Source of the DNA: Streptomyces sp. NBC_00659
GTDB taxonomy: Bacteria > Actinomycetota > Actinomycetes > Streptomycetales > Streptomycetaceae
Direction: 5' to 3'
DNA: 64,000 bases
Assembly: GCF_036226925.1 (NCBI RefSeq)
Contig: NZ_CP109031.1
Coordinates: 7,130,001 to 7,194,000, forward strand
Below the pieces are notes generated by a model. That model saw only the letters and a list, made by a program, of their open reading frames with translations, was not told the DNA's origin and searched no databases. Shown one piece after another: positions 8,961 to 17,506 of the stretch (positions are counted from its first letter, which is position 1; every line of letters begins with the position of its first letter). Both the position numbers and the translations under genes were made by a program.

Positions 8961-9638
8961 TCAGCGGGACTGTGGTCCCCGGCGCTGCGGCAGGGTGACC
9001 ACCGAGGCGTCACCCGGAGTCACCGGCGGCAGCCCCGCGACCTGGCACAGCAGGTCGCACCAGCCGGCGAGGTGCGCGGCGGTGTCCGGTACGCCGCCGA
9101 GCCCCTCCCGGGGGGTCCAGGACGCGCGGATCTCGATCTGCGAGGCGGCCGGGCGTTCCGCGAGCCCGCCGAAGTAGTGCGAGCTCGCGCGCGTGACGGT
9201 GCCGCTCGCCTCGCCGTACGAGAGACCGCGGGCCTGGAGCGCGCCGGTCAGCCATGACCAGCAGACCTCGGGGAGCAGTGGGTCGGCGGCCATCTCCGGT
9301 TCCAGCTCCGCGCGGACCAGGGTCACCAGACGGAAGGAGCCCTGCCAGGCGTCGTGCCCCGCCGGGTCGTGCAGCAGGACGAGGCGGCCGTCGGCCAGAT
9401 CCTCGTCGTCGGCGACGACCGCGGCCTCCAGCGCGTACGCGTACGGAGCCAGGCGCTGCGGTGGTCGCGTCGGGTCGATCTCGATGTCCGGCCGCGGCCG
9501 CGCGGCCCGCAGCGCTTCGACGGCCGCCCGGAAGGGCAACGGGGCCGTCTCCGCCGCATTCCTGTCCTCCTCCTTCTTCTCCTTCGCGTCGTCCATTCCG
9601 CCAGCGCCGTCCGACAGTCGTCCCTGAGCCGCAGCCAT
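8961..9638 (-). CDS. DUF3000 family protein
   Basis: This is a 225-aa protein of unknown function from an actinobacterial family (DUF3000) conserved next to hemE in streptomycetes (recalled). After a charged, Glu/Lys-rich N-terminus (residues 15-30) it has a compact alpha/beta body with 'EIRASWTPREGLGGVP' and 'HLAGWCDLLCQVAGLP'. No catalytic motif or membrane segment is visible. The start at 9638 is uncertain; an in-frame ATG at 9596 would give 211 aa. Confidence 0.8.
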   Translation of the reverse strand: MAAAQGRLSDGAGGMDDAKEKKEEDRNAAETAPLPFRAAVEALRAARPRPDIEIDPTRPPQRLAPYAYALEAAVVADDEDLADGRLVLLHDPAGHDAWQGSFRLVTLVRAELEPEMAADPLLPEVCWSWLTGALQARGLSYGEASGTVTRASSHYFGGLAERPAASQIEIRASWTPREGLGGVPDTAAHLAGWCDLLCQVAGLPPVTPGDASVVTLPQRRGPQSR

Positions 9639-9814
9639 GCCGGGAAGATTAAGGGGAACGGAGCCCGCGCGCAGGGAGAGACACCCGTGCGTGGGACCCC
9701 TGTCCGGATCGTGCCGCGCGAACACCGCCCGGTGGGAGGGCCGCCCGGAGGGCCGCGGGCGGGGCGGCGGAGCCCGGGACGGGGATGCCCGTGAGCCGTG
9801 GGAGACTTTCCGTC

Positions 9815-10882
9815 GTGAGCGCCAACCACAGCCCCGCCGGGCAGCAGCCGACAGCCACGTACGAGTCCGCCTTCCTCAAGGCGTGCAGGCGCGAGCCCGT
9901 GCCGCACACGCCCGTGTGGTTCATGCGGCAGGCCGGTCGCTCACTGCCCGAGTACCTCAAGGTGCGCGAGGGCATCCCCATGCTGGAGTCCTGCATGAGG
10001 CCCGAGCTGGTCGCCGAGATCACGCTCCAGCCGGTGCGCCGGCACCACGTGGACGCCGCGATCTACTTCAGCGACATCGTGGTCCCGCTGAAGGCCATCG
10101 GCGTCGACCTGGACATCAAGCCGGGCGTCGGCCCGGTCGTCCAGAACCCGATCCGCACCCGTGCCGACCTGGCCCAGCTGCGCGATCTGACCCCGGAGGA
10201 CGTCTGGTACGTCACCGAGGCGATCGGGCTCCTGACGGCCGAACTCGGCGAGACCCCCCTCATCGGTTTCGCGGGCGCGCCTTTCACCCTCGCGAGTTAC
10301 CTCGTGGAGGGCGGTCCGTCCAAGAACCACGAGCACACCAAGGCGCTGATGTACAGCGACCCACAGCTGTGGGCCGACCTGCTCGACCGTCTCGCCGAGA
10401 TCACCTCCGCCTTCCTGAAGGTGCAGATCGAGGCCGGGGCGAGCGCCGTCCAGCTCTTCGACTCCTGGGTCGGCGCCCTGGCCCCCGCCGACTACCGCCG
10501 CTCCGTGATGCCCGCCTCCGCCAAGGTCTTCGACGCCGTGGCCTCGTACGGCGTGCCGCGCATCCACTTCGGCGTCGGCACCGGTGAACTGCTCGGCCTC
10601 ATGGGCGAGGCCGGCGCGGACGTCGTCGGCGTCGACTGGCGCGTCCCGCTCGACGAGGCCGCCCGCCGCGTCGGCCCCGGCAAGGCGCTCCAGGGCAACC
10701 TCGACCCCGCGGTCCTGTTCGCGTCCACCGAGGCCGTCGAGACGAAGACCCGCGAGGTGCTCGACGCCGCCGCCGGCCTGGAGGGCCACGTCTTCAACCT
10801 CGGGCACGGTGTCATGCCGAGCATGGACCCGGACGCGCTGAGCCGGCTGGTGGAGTACGTCCACACGCAGACGGCAAGCTAG
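9815..10882 (+). CDS. hemE: uroporphyrinogen III decarboxylase
   Basis: The protein is 355 aa from a GTG at 9815, with GGGAG 8-12 bases upstream; an ATG at 9785 would add 10 residues atypical of the family. HemE removes four carboxyl groups from uroporphyrinogen III to give coproporphyrinogen III. The signature '[15 protein letters not shown]' near residue 30 holds the substrate-binding Arg residues, and '[13 protein letters not shown]' carries the conserved Asp region. The downstream haem genes cgoX and hemQ lie about 4-6 kb to the right. A hairpin overlapping the stop codon ends the transcript. Confidence 0.96.
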   Translation: MSANHSPAGQQPTATYESAFLKACRREPVPHTPVWFMRQAGRSLPEYLKVREGIPMLESCMRPELVAEITLQPVRRHHVDAAIYFSDIVVPLKAIGVDLDIKPGVGPVVQNPIRTRADLAQLRDLTPEDVWYVTEAIGLLTAELGETPLIGFAGAPFTLASYLVEGGPSKNHEHTKALMYSDPQLWADLLDRLAEITSAFLKVQIEAGASAVQLFDSWVGALAPADYRRSVMPASAKVFDAVASYGVPRIHFGVGTGELLGLMGEAGADVVGVDWRVPLDEAARRVGPGKALQGNLDPAVLFASTEAVETKTREVLDAAAGLEGHVFNLGHGVMPSMDPDALSRLVEYVHTQTAS

Positions 10883-10920
10883 TGCCGCGACGGGGCGAAC
10901 GTTGCCTGTCGCGGCACTAG
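10879..10920. terminator. hairpin terminator overlapping the hemE stop codon
   Basis: A 13-bp perfect stem (10879-10891 with 10908-10920) has a 16-nt loop and contains the hemE TAG in its left arm. It is shared with the convergent rhomboid gene that ends at 10942. There is no T-tract, which is common for terminators in this group. Confidence 0.8.
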
Positions 10921-10941
10921 TCCGGCTCCCGTAGCCCCGGC

Positions 10942-11760
10942 TCACCAACTGTGCCGCGCCTGTCTGCCGAACAGCAGGCGGCGCGGTTCGGGCGGTGGCG
11001 GGGTGCCCGGACGCAGCGGCCAGGCCAGGAGCATGCCGGCCAGGAAGCCGACGACGTGCGCCGCGTACGCCACGGTGCCCGCGGCGGGCACGGCGGCGCC
11101 GGACGAGTACGCGGCCTGGAGCACGAACCAGAAGCCCAGCACGAGCCACGCGGGCAGCCGGAGCGGCAGGAACACCAGGAACGGGACCAGGACCCAGACC
11201 CTGGCTCTCGGATACAGCACCAGATACCCGCCGAGGACCCCGGCGATCGCCCCCGAGGCGCCGATCAGCGGATCGCCCGAGTCCTCGTTGACCAGCGCGA
11301 AGCCGTACGCCGCCGCGAAACCGCACGCCACGTAGAACAGCGTGAAGCGCACATGCCCCAGCCGGTCCTCGATGTTGTTGCCGAAGATCAGTAGGAAGAG
11401 CATGTTGCCCAGCAGATGCAGCCAGCTCCCGTGCAGGAACATCGCCGTGAGCACCGACAGCGGCGGCGACTTGTCGTAGCCCCGCGGGCCCAGCAGACAG
11501 CCCGGTCCGTGCGGTCCGCCGCCGACTTCCCCGGTCGGCACCAGCCGGGGGATCCGATGATGGATCAGTTCCTGCGGCACGGCGGCGTAGTGGTCCATGA
11601 ACGCGCGCAAGTGACACAGCTGCGACAGGGCGCTGTCGCCCGCCACCGATCCGGAGAGACCGGGGGTGTAGAGGAACACGAGCACATTGGCGGCGATCAG
11701 CGCGTACGTCACATAGGGCGTGCGCCGCACCGGGTTCACGTCATGGACGGGAATGACCAC
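10942..11760 (-). CDS. rhomboid family intramembrane serine protease
   Basis: The protein is 272 aa with about six hydrophobic segments. The catalytic Ser lies in 'LIGASGAIAGVLGG', the catalytic His in 'AYAAHVVGFLAGM', and the family 'HLLGNMLFLLIFGNNIED' motif is present. It cleaves transmembrane substrates within the bilayer; the substrate is unknown. The first segment begins at about residue 18. The GTG start at 11760 has no strong ribosome binding site. It is convergent with hemE and ends at the shared hairpin. Confidence 0.9.
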   Translation of the reverse strand: MVIPVHDVNPVRRTPYVTYALIAANVLVFLYTPGLSGSVAGDSALSQLCHLRAFMDHYAAVPQELIHHRIPRLVPTGEVGGGPHGPGCLLGPRGYDKSPPLSVLTAMFLHGSWLHLLGNMLFLLIFGNNIEDRLGHVRFTLFYVACGFAAAYGFALVNEDSGDPLIGASGAIAGVLGGYLVLYPRARVWVLVPFLVFLPLRLPAWLVLGFWFVLQAAYSSGAAVPAAGTVAYAAHVVGFLAGMLLAWPLRPGTPPPPEPRRLLFGRQARHSW

Positions 11761-11961
11761 GAGGGACTACTGCCCCCGCTGGGCGGGGTGAATCCGGGCT
11801 CCACCGGGCTCGGCCCGGTCCGGCCGCCGGCACGGTTTCCCGCCGGACCCACTGAACACATGTGCCCCCACGGCCGTATGTCTCCTCAGCCCCCCGCGCC
11901 GCTCCGGCGGCGTGGCGCGGGTATGACGACGCGACGACGTGAAGACGTGAGGACACAGGCC

Positions 11962-12309
11962 ATGAGCGACCGAGTTACTCCTCCGATGCACGCCCTGCCC
12001 GACGGCGAGGCGGAGATCGCGCTGGTGCTGCACCTCCCCTGGGAGGACGTCGCGGCGCTCGGCCAGGAGGCCGGACGGCTCGCGGCCCGGTTGCAGCGGC
12101 CCGTGACCCTGGACGAGGCCGTCAGCCATCGGCTGCGGTCCTCCCGGCCGGCGGCACACGCGAAGCCGGCCCAGACCGCGCCCGCGGTCACCGCGGGCGC
12201 GGTCTCCTCGGCCGGCTCGGTCTCCTCGCTGCCGCCTCGGCCGCCCGCCGAGCACGCCCGGCAGGCGATCGACCGGATCAATGGGGCGGCGGGGAACGAG
12301 TCCGCGTAG
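11962..12309 (+). CDS. small conserved hypothetical protein
   Basis: The protein is 115 aa, starting at ATG 11962 behind GAGGACA. The first 60 residues look like a folded domain ('EIALVLHLPWEDVAALGQEA', helical with Leu/Ala repeats); the rest is Ala/Ser/Pro-rich, probably disordered. Codon third positions are almost all G or C, which supports coding. I do not recognise the family. It is an isolated gene between the rhomboid gene and the oxidoreductase. Confidence 0.65.
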   Translation: MSDRVTPPMHALPDGEAEIALVLHLPWEDVAALGQEAGRLAARLQRPVTLDEAVSHRLRSSRPAAHAKPAQTAPAVTAGAVSSAGSVSSLPPRPPAEHARQAIDRINGAAGNESA

Positions 12310-12454
12310 CCGTCGAGCGGGCTGTCGTCCTACGGGCGGACCGTCCGGGCGGGGCGGGAGCGCGCCGCCCAGGGTGCCCCGGACGCCGCGCCGGGAAGCG
12401 GGTGCCGGGCGTCCGCCGGGCGGGCGAGACCGTGCGGACACGCCCCGGTTCCCG

Positions 12455-13873
12455 TCACGGGCCCGCCCGGCGCACCTTCGCCACCGCCTTGCGGGCCGCC
12501 ACCAGGACGGGGTCCCAGACAGGCGAGAACGGCGGCGCGTAGCCGAGGTCCAGCATCGTCATCTGTTCCACCGTCATGCCCGCGGTCAGCGCCACCGCCG
12601 CGATGTCCACCCGCTTCGCCGCGCCCTCCCGGCCGACGATCTGCACGCCGAGCAGCCGTCCCGTGCGGTGCTCCGCGAGCATCTTCACCGTCATGAGGGC
12701 GGCGTTCGGGTAGTAGCCCGCGCGGCTCGTCGACTCGATGGTGACGGTCTCGAACCGCAGGCCCGCCCGGTGCGCGTCCTTCTCCCGCAGTCCGGTGCGG
12801 GCGATCTCCAGATCACAGACCTTGCTCACCGCGGTGCCGACGACACCGGGGAACGTGGCGTATCCGCCGGCCACGTTGGAGCCGATGACCTGCCCGTGCT
12901 TGTTCGCGTGGGTACCCAGCGCGATGTGCCGCTCGCGTCCCGAGACCAGGTCGAGCACCTCGACGCAGTCGCCGCCCGCCCAGATGTTCTCGTGCCCGCG
13001 CACGCGCATCGCCAGGTCGGTCAGCAGCCCGCCGTGGTCGCCGAGCGGCAGCCCCGCCGCGCGGGCGAGCGTCGTCTCGGGGCGCACGCCGATACCGAGC
13101 ACCACCACGTCCGCCGGGTACGTGGCGTCCTCGGTGACGACCGCGCTGACCCGCCCTTCGGCGCCGGTGAGGAACGCGGTGACCTCGGCGTCGTCGACCA
13201 TGGTGATCCCGAGGCCCTCCATGGCGGTGTGCACCAGGCGGCCCATGTCCGGGTCGAGCGTGGACATGGGCTCCTTGCCGCGGTTGACCACCGTCACCTC
13301 GTACCCGCGGTTGATGAGCGCCTCGGCCATCTCCACGCCGATGTAGCCCGCGCCGACGACCACGGCCCGGCGGCCCTCGGCAGCCGTCAGCGAGTCGAGC
13401 AGGGCCTGCCCGTCGTCCAGGGTCTGCACGCCGTGCACGCCCGGCGCGTCGGCGCCCGGCAGGTCGGGGCGGACCGGACGCGCGCCGGTCGCGATCACGA
13501 GTCGGTCGTACGACGTCCACTGCTCGTCCCCGCTGCCGAGGTCCCGGGAGCGCACCCGGGCCCCCGCGACGTCGATCTCGGTGACCTCCGTACGCATCCT
13601 CAGGTCGATGGAGCGCTCCCGGTGTTCCTCGGGGGTCCGCGCGATCAGCCGGTCGCGGTCCGGGACGTCGCCGCCCACCCAGTACGGGATGCCGCACGCC
13701 GAGTACGACGTGAAGTGGCCCCGCTCGAACGCCACGATCTCCAGCTCGTCCGGACCGCGCAGCCGGCGGGCCTGTGACGCGGCGGACATTCCCGCCGCGT
13801 CACCCCCGATCACGACCAGTCGTTCCCGGGCGCCACGCCCGCCGTCGGCACCGTTCGTATCGCTCATGCTCAT
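12455..13873 (-). CDS. FAD-dependent pyridine nucleotide-disulfide oxidoreductase (CoA-disulfide reductase/NADH oxidase type)
   Basis: The protein is 472 aa. An FAD-binding Rossmann motif 'VVIGGDAAGMSAASQ' lies near residue 20, an NAD-binding repeat 'AVVVGAGYIGVEMAE' at about 165, and the single active-site Cys of CoA-disulfide reductases in 'YSACGIPYWVGG'. The C-terminal dimerisation domain carries 'QIVGREGAAKRVD'. It probably reduces a small disulfide or oxygen with NAD(P)H in the cytosol; the substrate is uncertain. The alternative start Met3 differs by two codons. Confidence 0.88.
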   Translation of the reverse strand: MSMSDTNGADGGRGARERLVVIGGDAAGMSAASQARRLRGPDELEIVAFERGHFTSYSACGIPYWVGGDVPDRDRLIARTPEEHRERSIDLRMRTEVTEIDVAGARVRSRDLGSGDEQWTSYDRLVIATGARPVRPDLPGADAPGVHGVQTLDDGQALLDSLTAAEGRRAVVVGAGYIGVEMAEALINRGYEVTVVNRGKEPMSTLDPDMGRLVHTAMEGLGITMVDDAEVTAFLTGAEGRVSAVVTEDATYPADVVVLGIGVRPETTLARAAGLPLGDHGGLLTDLAMRVRGHENIWAGGDCVEVLDLVSGRERHIALGTHANKHGQVIGSNVAGGYATFPGVVGTAVSKVCDLEIARTGLREKDAHRAGLRFETVTIESTSRAGYYPNAALMTVKMLAEHRTGRLLGVQIVGREGAAKRVDIAAVALTAGMTVEQMTMLDLGYAPPFSPVWDPVLVAARKAVAKVRRAGP

Positions 13874-13900
13874 ACGAACACGCTACGGGGGCCCGGTACT

Positions 13901-15040
13901 TCAGTCCTCCTCGCCGCCTTCCGCGGTTCCGCCGCGCGCGGGCGGGGCGGCCTTCGGCGCGGCCTCGCCCGCCGGAGCCGGGCCGGGAGCCGGGCGGGAA
14001 GCCGGAACCGGGACCGGGACCGCCGACGCCCGCGCGGCGGCACTCGGGGCCGGACCCGGAGCCACCGCCGGGGCCGGGCGGCGGGGCAGCCGGGGACGCA
14101 CGAAACGCATCCACACCAGGGCGATCAGGCCGAGGACCACCGCGAAGGGGAGCAGCGCCCCGATCGCCAGGGCCAGCCAGCGCACCATGGTGACCAGCAC
14201 GTCCCAGCCGCCCTGGAGCGCGTCCAGGAAGCCCGGGTCCTCGTCCTTCTTGGCGGCCTTCTTCACCGGGGTCTCGGACAGCGAGAGGGTGATCGTGGCC
14301 AGGCTCGTGCGGTCCTTCAGCGACGCCTGCTGGGCGAGCAGCGATTCCAGGTCGGCCTGCCGGCTGCTCAACTCCCCTTCCAGCGCCACCACATCACTGA
14401 GCTTGGTCGCCTTGTCCATCAGTTCCCGGACCCGGGTCACGCTGGCGCGCTGCGACTTGACCCGGCTCTCCACGTCCACGACCTGATCGGTGACGTCCTG
14501 TGCCTTGGCGGTCCGCTCGACGACCTTGCCGGCGCCCTCCAGGTCGGCGAGCACCTGGTCGTAGCGCTCGGTGGGCACCCGCAGGACGACGCGGGTGCGC
14601 TCGTGGCCCCTGCCGTCACGGGTGGTGGTCTCGTTGCCGACGTAGCCGCCGGCGTTCTCGGCCGTGGCCCGGGCGTCGTCCAGGGCCTTGGCCACCTCCT
14701 TGACCTCGACGGTCAGGGAAGCGGTGCGGATGATGCGGTTCACGGTCACCTTGGGCGGGGCGGCCTTGCGTCCGCCCGAGCTGTCGCTGCCGGCCGCACC
14801 TGAGTCCGCCTGCTCCGCGGGGCCGGCCTTCGCGTCTCCAGCGTCCTGCGCGTACCCCTTGTCGCTGCTGGTGCCGGCCGTGTCATCGGCGGCGCCGCAT
14901 CCCGACAGCGCGAGCGTGGTGACGAGGAACATGCCGGCGAGGACCCGGGCCGGGCGGGCGGTGCGTCCTGGCGAGGCGGGTGAGACGGACGAGACGGGTG
15001 GCACGGGTCGGTCCGGACGTCCGGAGCTGCGTGTGAGCAT
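13901..15040 (-). CDS. DUF4349 membrane lipoprotein
   Basis: The protein is 379 aa from ATG 15040; a longer frame upstream lacks support. A lipobox 'TLALSGC' follows a hydrophobic stretch, so the protein is probably lipidated at the Cys. The DUF4349 core (about residues 115-270) includes a predicted coiled coil 'ELSSRQADLESLLAQQASL'. A single membrane helix, 'ALAIGALLPFAVVLGLIALV', precedes a basic and Pro/Ala-rich tail. Topology: lipid anchor and coiled coil outside, tail inside. Function unknown. It is divergent from the haem gene cgoX. Confidence 0.85.
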   Translation of the reverse strand: MLTRSSGRPDRPVPPVSSVSPASPGRTARPARVLAGMFLVTTLALSGCGAADDTAGTSSDKGYAQDAGDAKAGPAEQADSGAAGSDSSGGRKAAPPKVTVNRIIRTASLTVEVKEVAKALDDARATAENAGGYVGNETTTRDGRGHERTRVVLRVPTERYDQVLADLEGAGKVVERTAKAQDVTDQVVDVESRVKSQRASVTRVRELMDKATKLSDVVALEGELSSRQADLESLLAQQASLKDRTSLATITLSLSETPVKKAAKKDEDPGFLDALQGGWDVLVTMVRWLALAIGALLPFAVVLGLIALVWMRFVRPRLPRRPAPAVAPGPAPSAAARASAVPVPVPASRPAPGPAPAGEAAPKAAPPARGGTAEGGEED

Positions 15041-15198
15041 GCGGTCTACCCCCAAGGTGGTGACGACTGACGCTTCTTCGACGCCGCGGCGGCCCGGAAC
15101 GTTGGACGACTCCGGTCCCGATGCGGTCACGGTCCGGGCTCGCGCCGGACACCGGGCTCCCCGACAAAGGCGTCGGTGGTGTCTGAGAAGGTGGAGCC

Positions 15199-16683
15199 AT
15201 GCGCGAAGAGGACACTTCTCCGGGTTCGGGACACGTCGTGGTGGTCGGCGGAGGGATCGCGGGGCTGGCAGCCGCCCACCGCCTGCTCGGGCGGGGCGCG
15301 CGCGTCACCGTCCTGGAGGCCTCCGACCGCCTGGGCGGCAAGCTGCTGGCCGGCGAGATCGCGGGCGCACGCGTCGACCTCGGCGCCGAGTCGATGCTGG
15401 CGCGCCGCCCGGAGGCCGTGGACCTCGCCCGCGAGGCGGGACTGGGCGACCGCCTCCAGCCGCCCGCCACCGCGACGGCCTCCCTGTGGACCCGCGGCAC
15501 CCTGCGCCCCATGCCCAAGGGCCACGTCATGGGTGTCCCCGGCAGCGCGTCCGCCGTCGCGGACGTCCTCTCCGAAGAGGGCCTGCGCCGCATCGAGCAG
15601 GACGCCGACCTGCCCCGCACCGAGGTGGGCGAGGACATCGCCGTCGGCGAGTACGTGGCGGCGCGTGTCGGCCGCGAGGTCGTCGACCGCCTCGTGGAAC
15701 CCCTCCTCGGCGGCGTGTACGCGGGCGACGCCTACCGCATCTCGCTGCGCCTGGCCGTCCCCCAGCTCTACGCCGCCGCCCGCACGCACACCTCCCTCAC
15801 CGAGGCCGTCCGCGACATCCAGGCCAAGGCGGCCGCCGCCGGGCAGACCGGCCCCGTGTTCATGGGCATCGACGGCGGGGTGGGCCGGCTGCCGCTCGCC
15901 GTCGCCGGGTCGGTGACGGCACGCGGGGGCGAGATCCTCACCGGGACGCCGGTGACCGAGCTGCGCAGGACCACGGCGGCCGGGGCCGGGGAGCCCGCCC
16001 GCGCCGCCTGGCGCGTCGTCGCCGGGGACCGTGTCCTGCACGCCGACGCGGTCGTCCTGGCGCTGCCCGCCCCGGCCGCCGCCGCGCTGCTGCGGGCCGA
16101 GGCCCCGGCCGCGGCGGCCGAGCTGGCCGCCGTGGAATACGCGTCGATGGCCCTGGTGACCCTCGCCTACCGCAGCGAGGGCGTCACCCTCCCCGAAGGA
16201 AGCGGCTTCCTGGTGCCGCCGGTCGACGGGCACACCATCAAGGCGTCCACCTTCGCCTCCCGCAAGTGGGGCTGGATCGCCGACCAGGACCCCGGCCTGC
16301 TGGTCCTGCGCACCTCCGTCGGGCGGTACGGCGAGACGGAGGTGCTCGGCAGGCCCGACGCCGACCTCGTCGAGGTGTCCCGCCACGACCTGCGGGAGGC
16401 GACGGGGCTGGACGCCGAGCCGGTGGAGACCCGGGTGACCCGCTGGGACGACGGCCTGCCCCAGTACCCGGTCGGCCACCACGCGCGCGTGGCCCGCGTC
16501 CGCGAGCACGTCGCAAAGCTGCCGGGCCTCGCGGTGTGCGGCGCGGCGTACGACGGGGTCGGCATCCCGGCCTGCATCGCGTCCGCGTACGCCGCCGTCG
16601 ACCGGCTCGGCGGCGACGGCGGCGGTCTCGAGGCGCTGCGGGCCGACCCGGTGCAGAGCCTGCACGGCGGCGCGGGAGAATAG
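15199..16683 (+). CDS. hemY: coproporphyrinogen III oxidase / protoporphyrinogen oxidase (HemY/CgoX type)
   Basis: The protein is 494 aa. The FAD dinucleotide-binding motif '[19 protein letters not shown]' is at the N-terminus, followed by '[12 protein letters not shown]', as in the oxygen-dependent PPOX family. In Actinobacteria and Firmicutes this enzyme oxidises coproporphyrinogen III to coproporphyrin III (CgoX), consistent with hemQ lying only 4 bp downstream. The start ATG follows AAGGTGGAG. The pair is probably one operon. Often labelled hemG in streptomycetes. Confidence 0.92.
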   Translation: MREEDTSPGSGHVVVVGGGIAGLAAAHRLLGRGARVTVLEASDRLGGKLLAGEIAGARVDLGAESMLARRPEAVDLAREAGLGDRLQPPATATASLWTRGTLRPMPKGHVMGVPGSASAVADVLSEEGLRRIEQDADLPRTEVGEDIAVGEYVAARVGREVVDRLVEPLLGGVYAGDAYRISLRLAVPQLYAAARTHTSLTEAVRDIQAKAAAAGQTGPVFMGIDGGVGRLPLAVAGSVTARGGEILTGTPVTELRRTTAAGAGEPARAAWRVVAGDRVLHADAVVLALPAPAAAALLRAEAPAAAAELAAVEYASMALVTLAYRSEGVTLPEGSGFLVPPVDGHTIKASTFASRKWGWIADQDPGLLVLRTSVGRYGETEVLGRPDADLVEVSRHDLREATGLDAEPVETRVTRWDDGLPQYPVGHHARVARVREHVAKLPGLAVCGAAYDGVGIPACIASAYAAVDRLGGDGGGLEALRADPVQSLHGGAGE

Positions 16684-16687
16684 CCTC

Positions 16688-17419
16688 ATGAGTGACGACG
16701 CCCCCACCACCGAGGCCGCCAGGATCCCGAACAAGGGCAAGCTGGCCAAGGACCTGAACGAGGTCATCCGCTACACCCTGTGGTCGGTCTTCAAGCTGAA
16801 GGACGTGCTCCCCGAGGACCGGGCCGGTTACGCCGACGAGGTCCAGGAGCTGTTCGACCAGCTCGCCGCCAAGGACGTCACCGTCCGCGGCACCTACGAC
16901 GTCTCGGGACTGCGCGCCGACGCCGACGTCATGATCTGGTGGCACGCCGAGACCAGTGACCAGCTCCAGGAGGCGTACAACCTCTTCCGCCGTACGAAGC
17001 TGGGCCGTGCCCTGGAGCCCGTCTGGTCGAACATGGCGCTGCACCGGCCCGCCGAGTTCAACCGCTCGCACATCCCGGCGTTCCTCGCCGACGAGACGCC
17101 CCGCGACTACATCAGCGTCTACCCCTTCGTGCGCTCCTACGACTGGTACCTGCTGCCCGACGAGGACCGCCGCCGGATGCTCGCCGACCACGGCAAGATG
17201 GCCCGCGGGTACCCCGACGTCCGCGCGAACACGGTCGCCTCGTTCTCGCTCGGCGACTACGAGTGGCTCCTCGCCTTCGAGGCCGACGAGCTCTACCGCA
17301 TCGTCGACCTCATGCGCCACCTGCGCGCCTCCGAGGCCCGGATGCACGTCCGTGAAGAGGTCCCGTTCTACACCGGCCGCCGCAAGGACGTCGCCGAACT
17401 GGTCGCGGGCCTCGCCTGA
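16688..17419 (+). CDS. hemQ: coproheme decarboxylase HemQ (ChdC)
   Basis: The protein is 243 aa, a chlorite-dismutase-fold protein. It decarboxylates two propionates of coproheme to give haem b, the last step of the coproporphyrin-dependent route. The catalytic Tyr lies in '[13 protein letters not shown]' and the proximal haem His in '[10 protein letters not shown]', both conserved in actinobacterial enzymes. It is coupled to the preceding hemY gene (4-bp gap) and ends in a double hairpin. The matching coproporphyrin ferrochelatase gene is not in this window. Confidence 0.94.
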   Translation: MSDDAPTTEAARIPNKGKLAKDLNEVIRYTLWSVFKLKDVLPEDRAGYADEVQELFDQLAAKDVTVRGTYDVSGLRADADVMIWWHAETSDQLQEAYNLFRRTKLGRALEPVWSNMALHRPAEFNRSHIPAFLADETPRDYISVYPFVRSYDWYLLPDEDRRRMLADHGKMARGYPDVRANTVASFSLGDYEWLLAFEADELYRIVDLMRHLRASEARMHVREEVPFYTGRRKDVAELVAGLA

Positions 17420-17448
17420 CCGTCCCGGCCGGGTTCGGCCGGACGGTC
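17418..17448 (+). terminator. hairpin at the hemQ stop codon
   Basis: A 12-bp stem with one bulged C (17418-17430 with 17437-17448) and a 6-nt loop begins inside the hemQ stop codon. It lies directly before a stronger terminator. Confidence 0.6.
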
Positions 17449-17456
17449 CCGCGAGC

Positions 17457-17487
17457 AGGCGGGCGCCCCTCCGGGGGACGCCCGCCT
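17457..17487. terminator. intrinsic terminator between hemQ and the TAP-like hydrolase
   Basis: The stem is 9 bp outer plus 4 bp inner with one bulge, with a tetraloop at about 17470-17473, followed on the plus strand by TTCGGTTTT. It serves the convergent genes hemQ and the hydrolase ending at 17507. Confidence 0.85.
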
Positions 17488-17506
17488 TCGGTTTTCCCGG
17501 AGCCGG

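Noticed and set aside
11416..11961. In-frame N-terminal extension of the small protein at 11962
   Set aside because: It runs antisense through the rhomboid gene and lacks a start site; ATG 11962 has a proper ribosome binding site.
12389..12425. Possible hairpin CGGACGC/GCGTCCG after the small protein at 11962
   Set aside because: A 7-bp stem with a long loop in a very GC-rich stretch is not convincing as a terminator.
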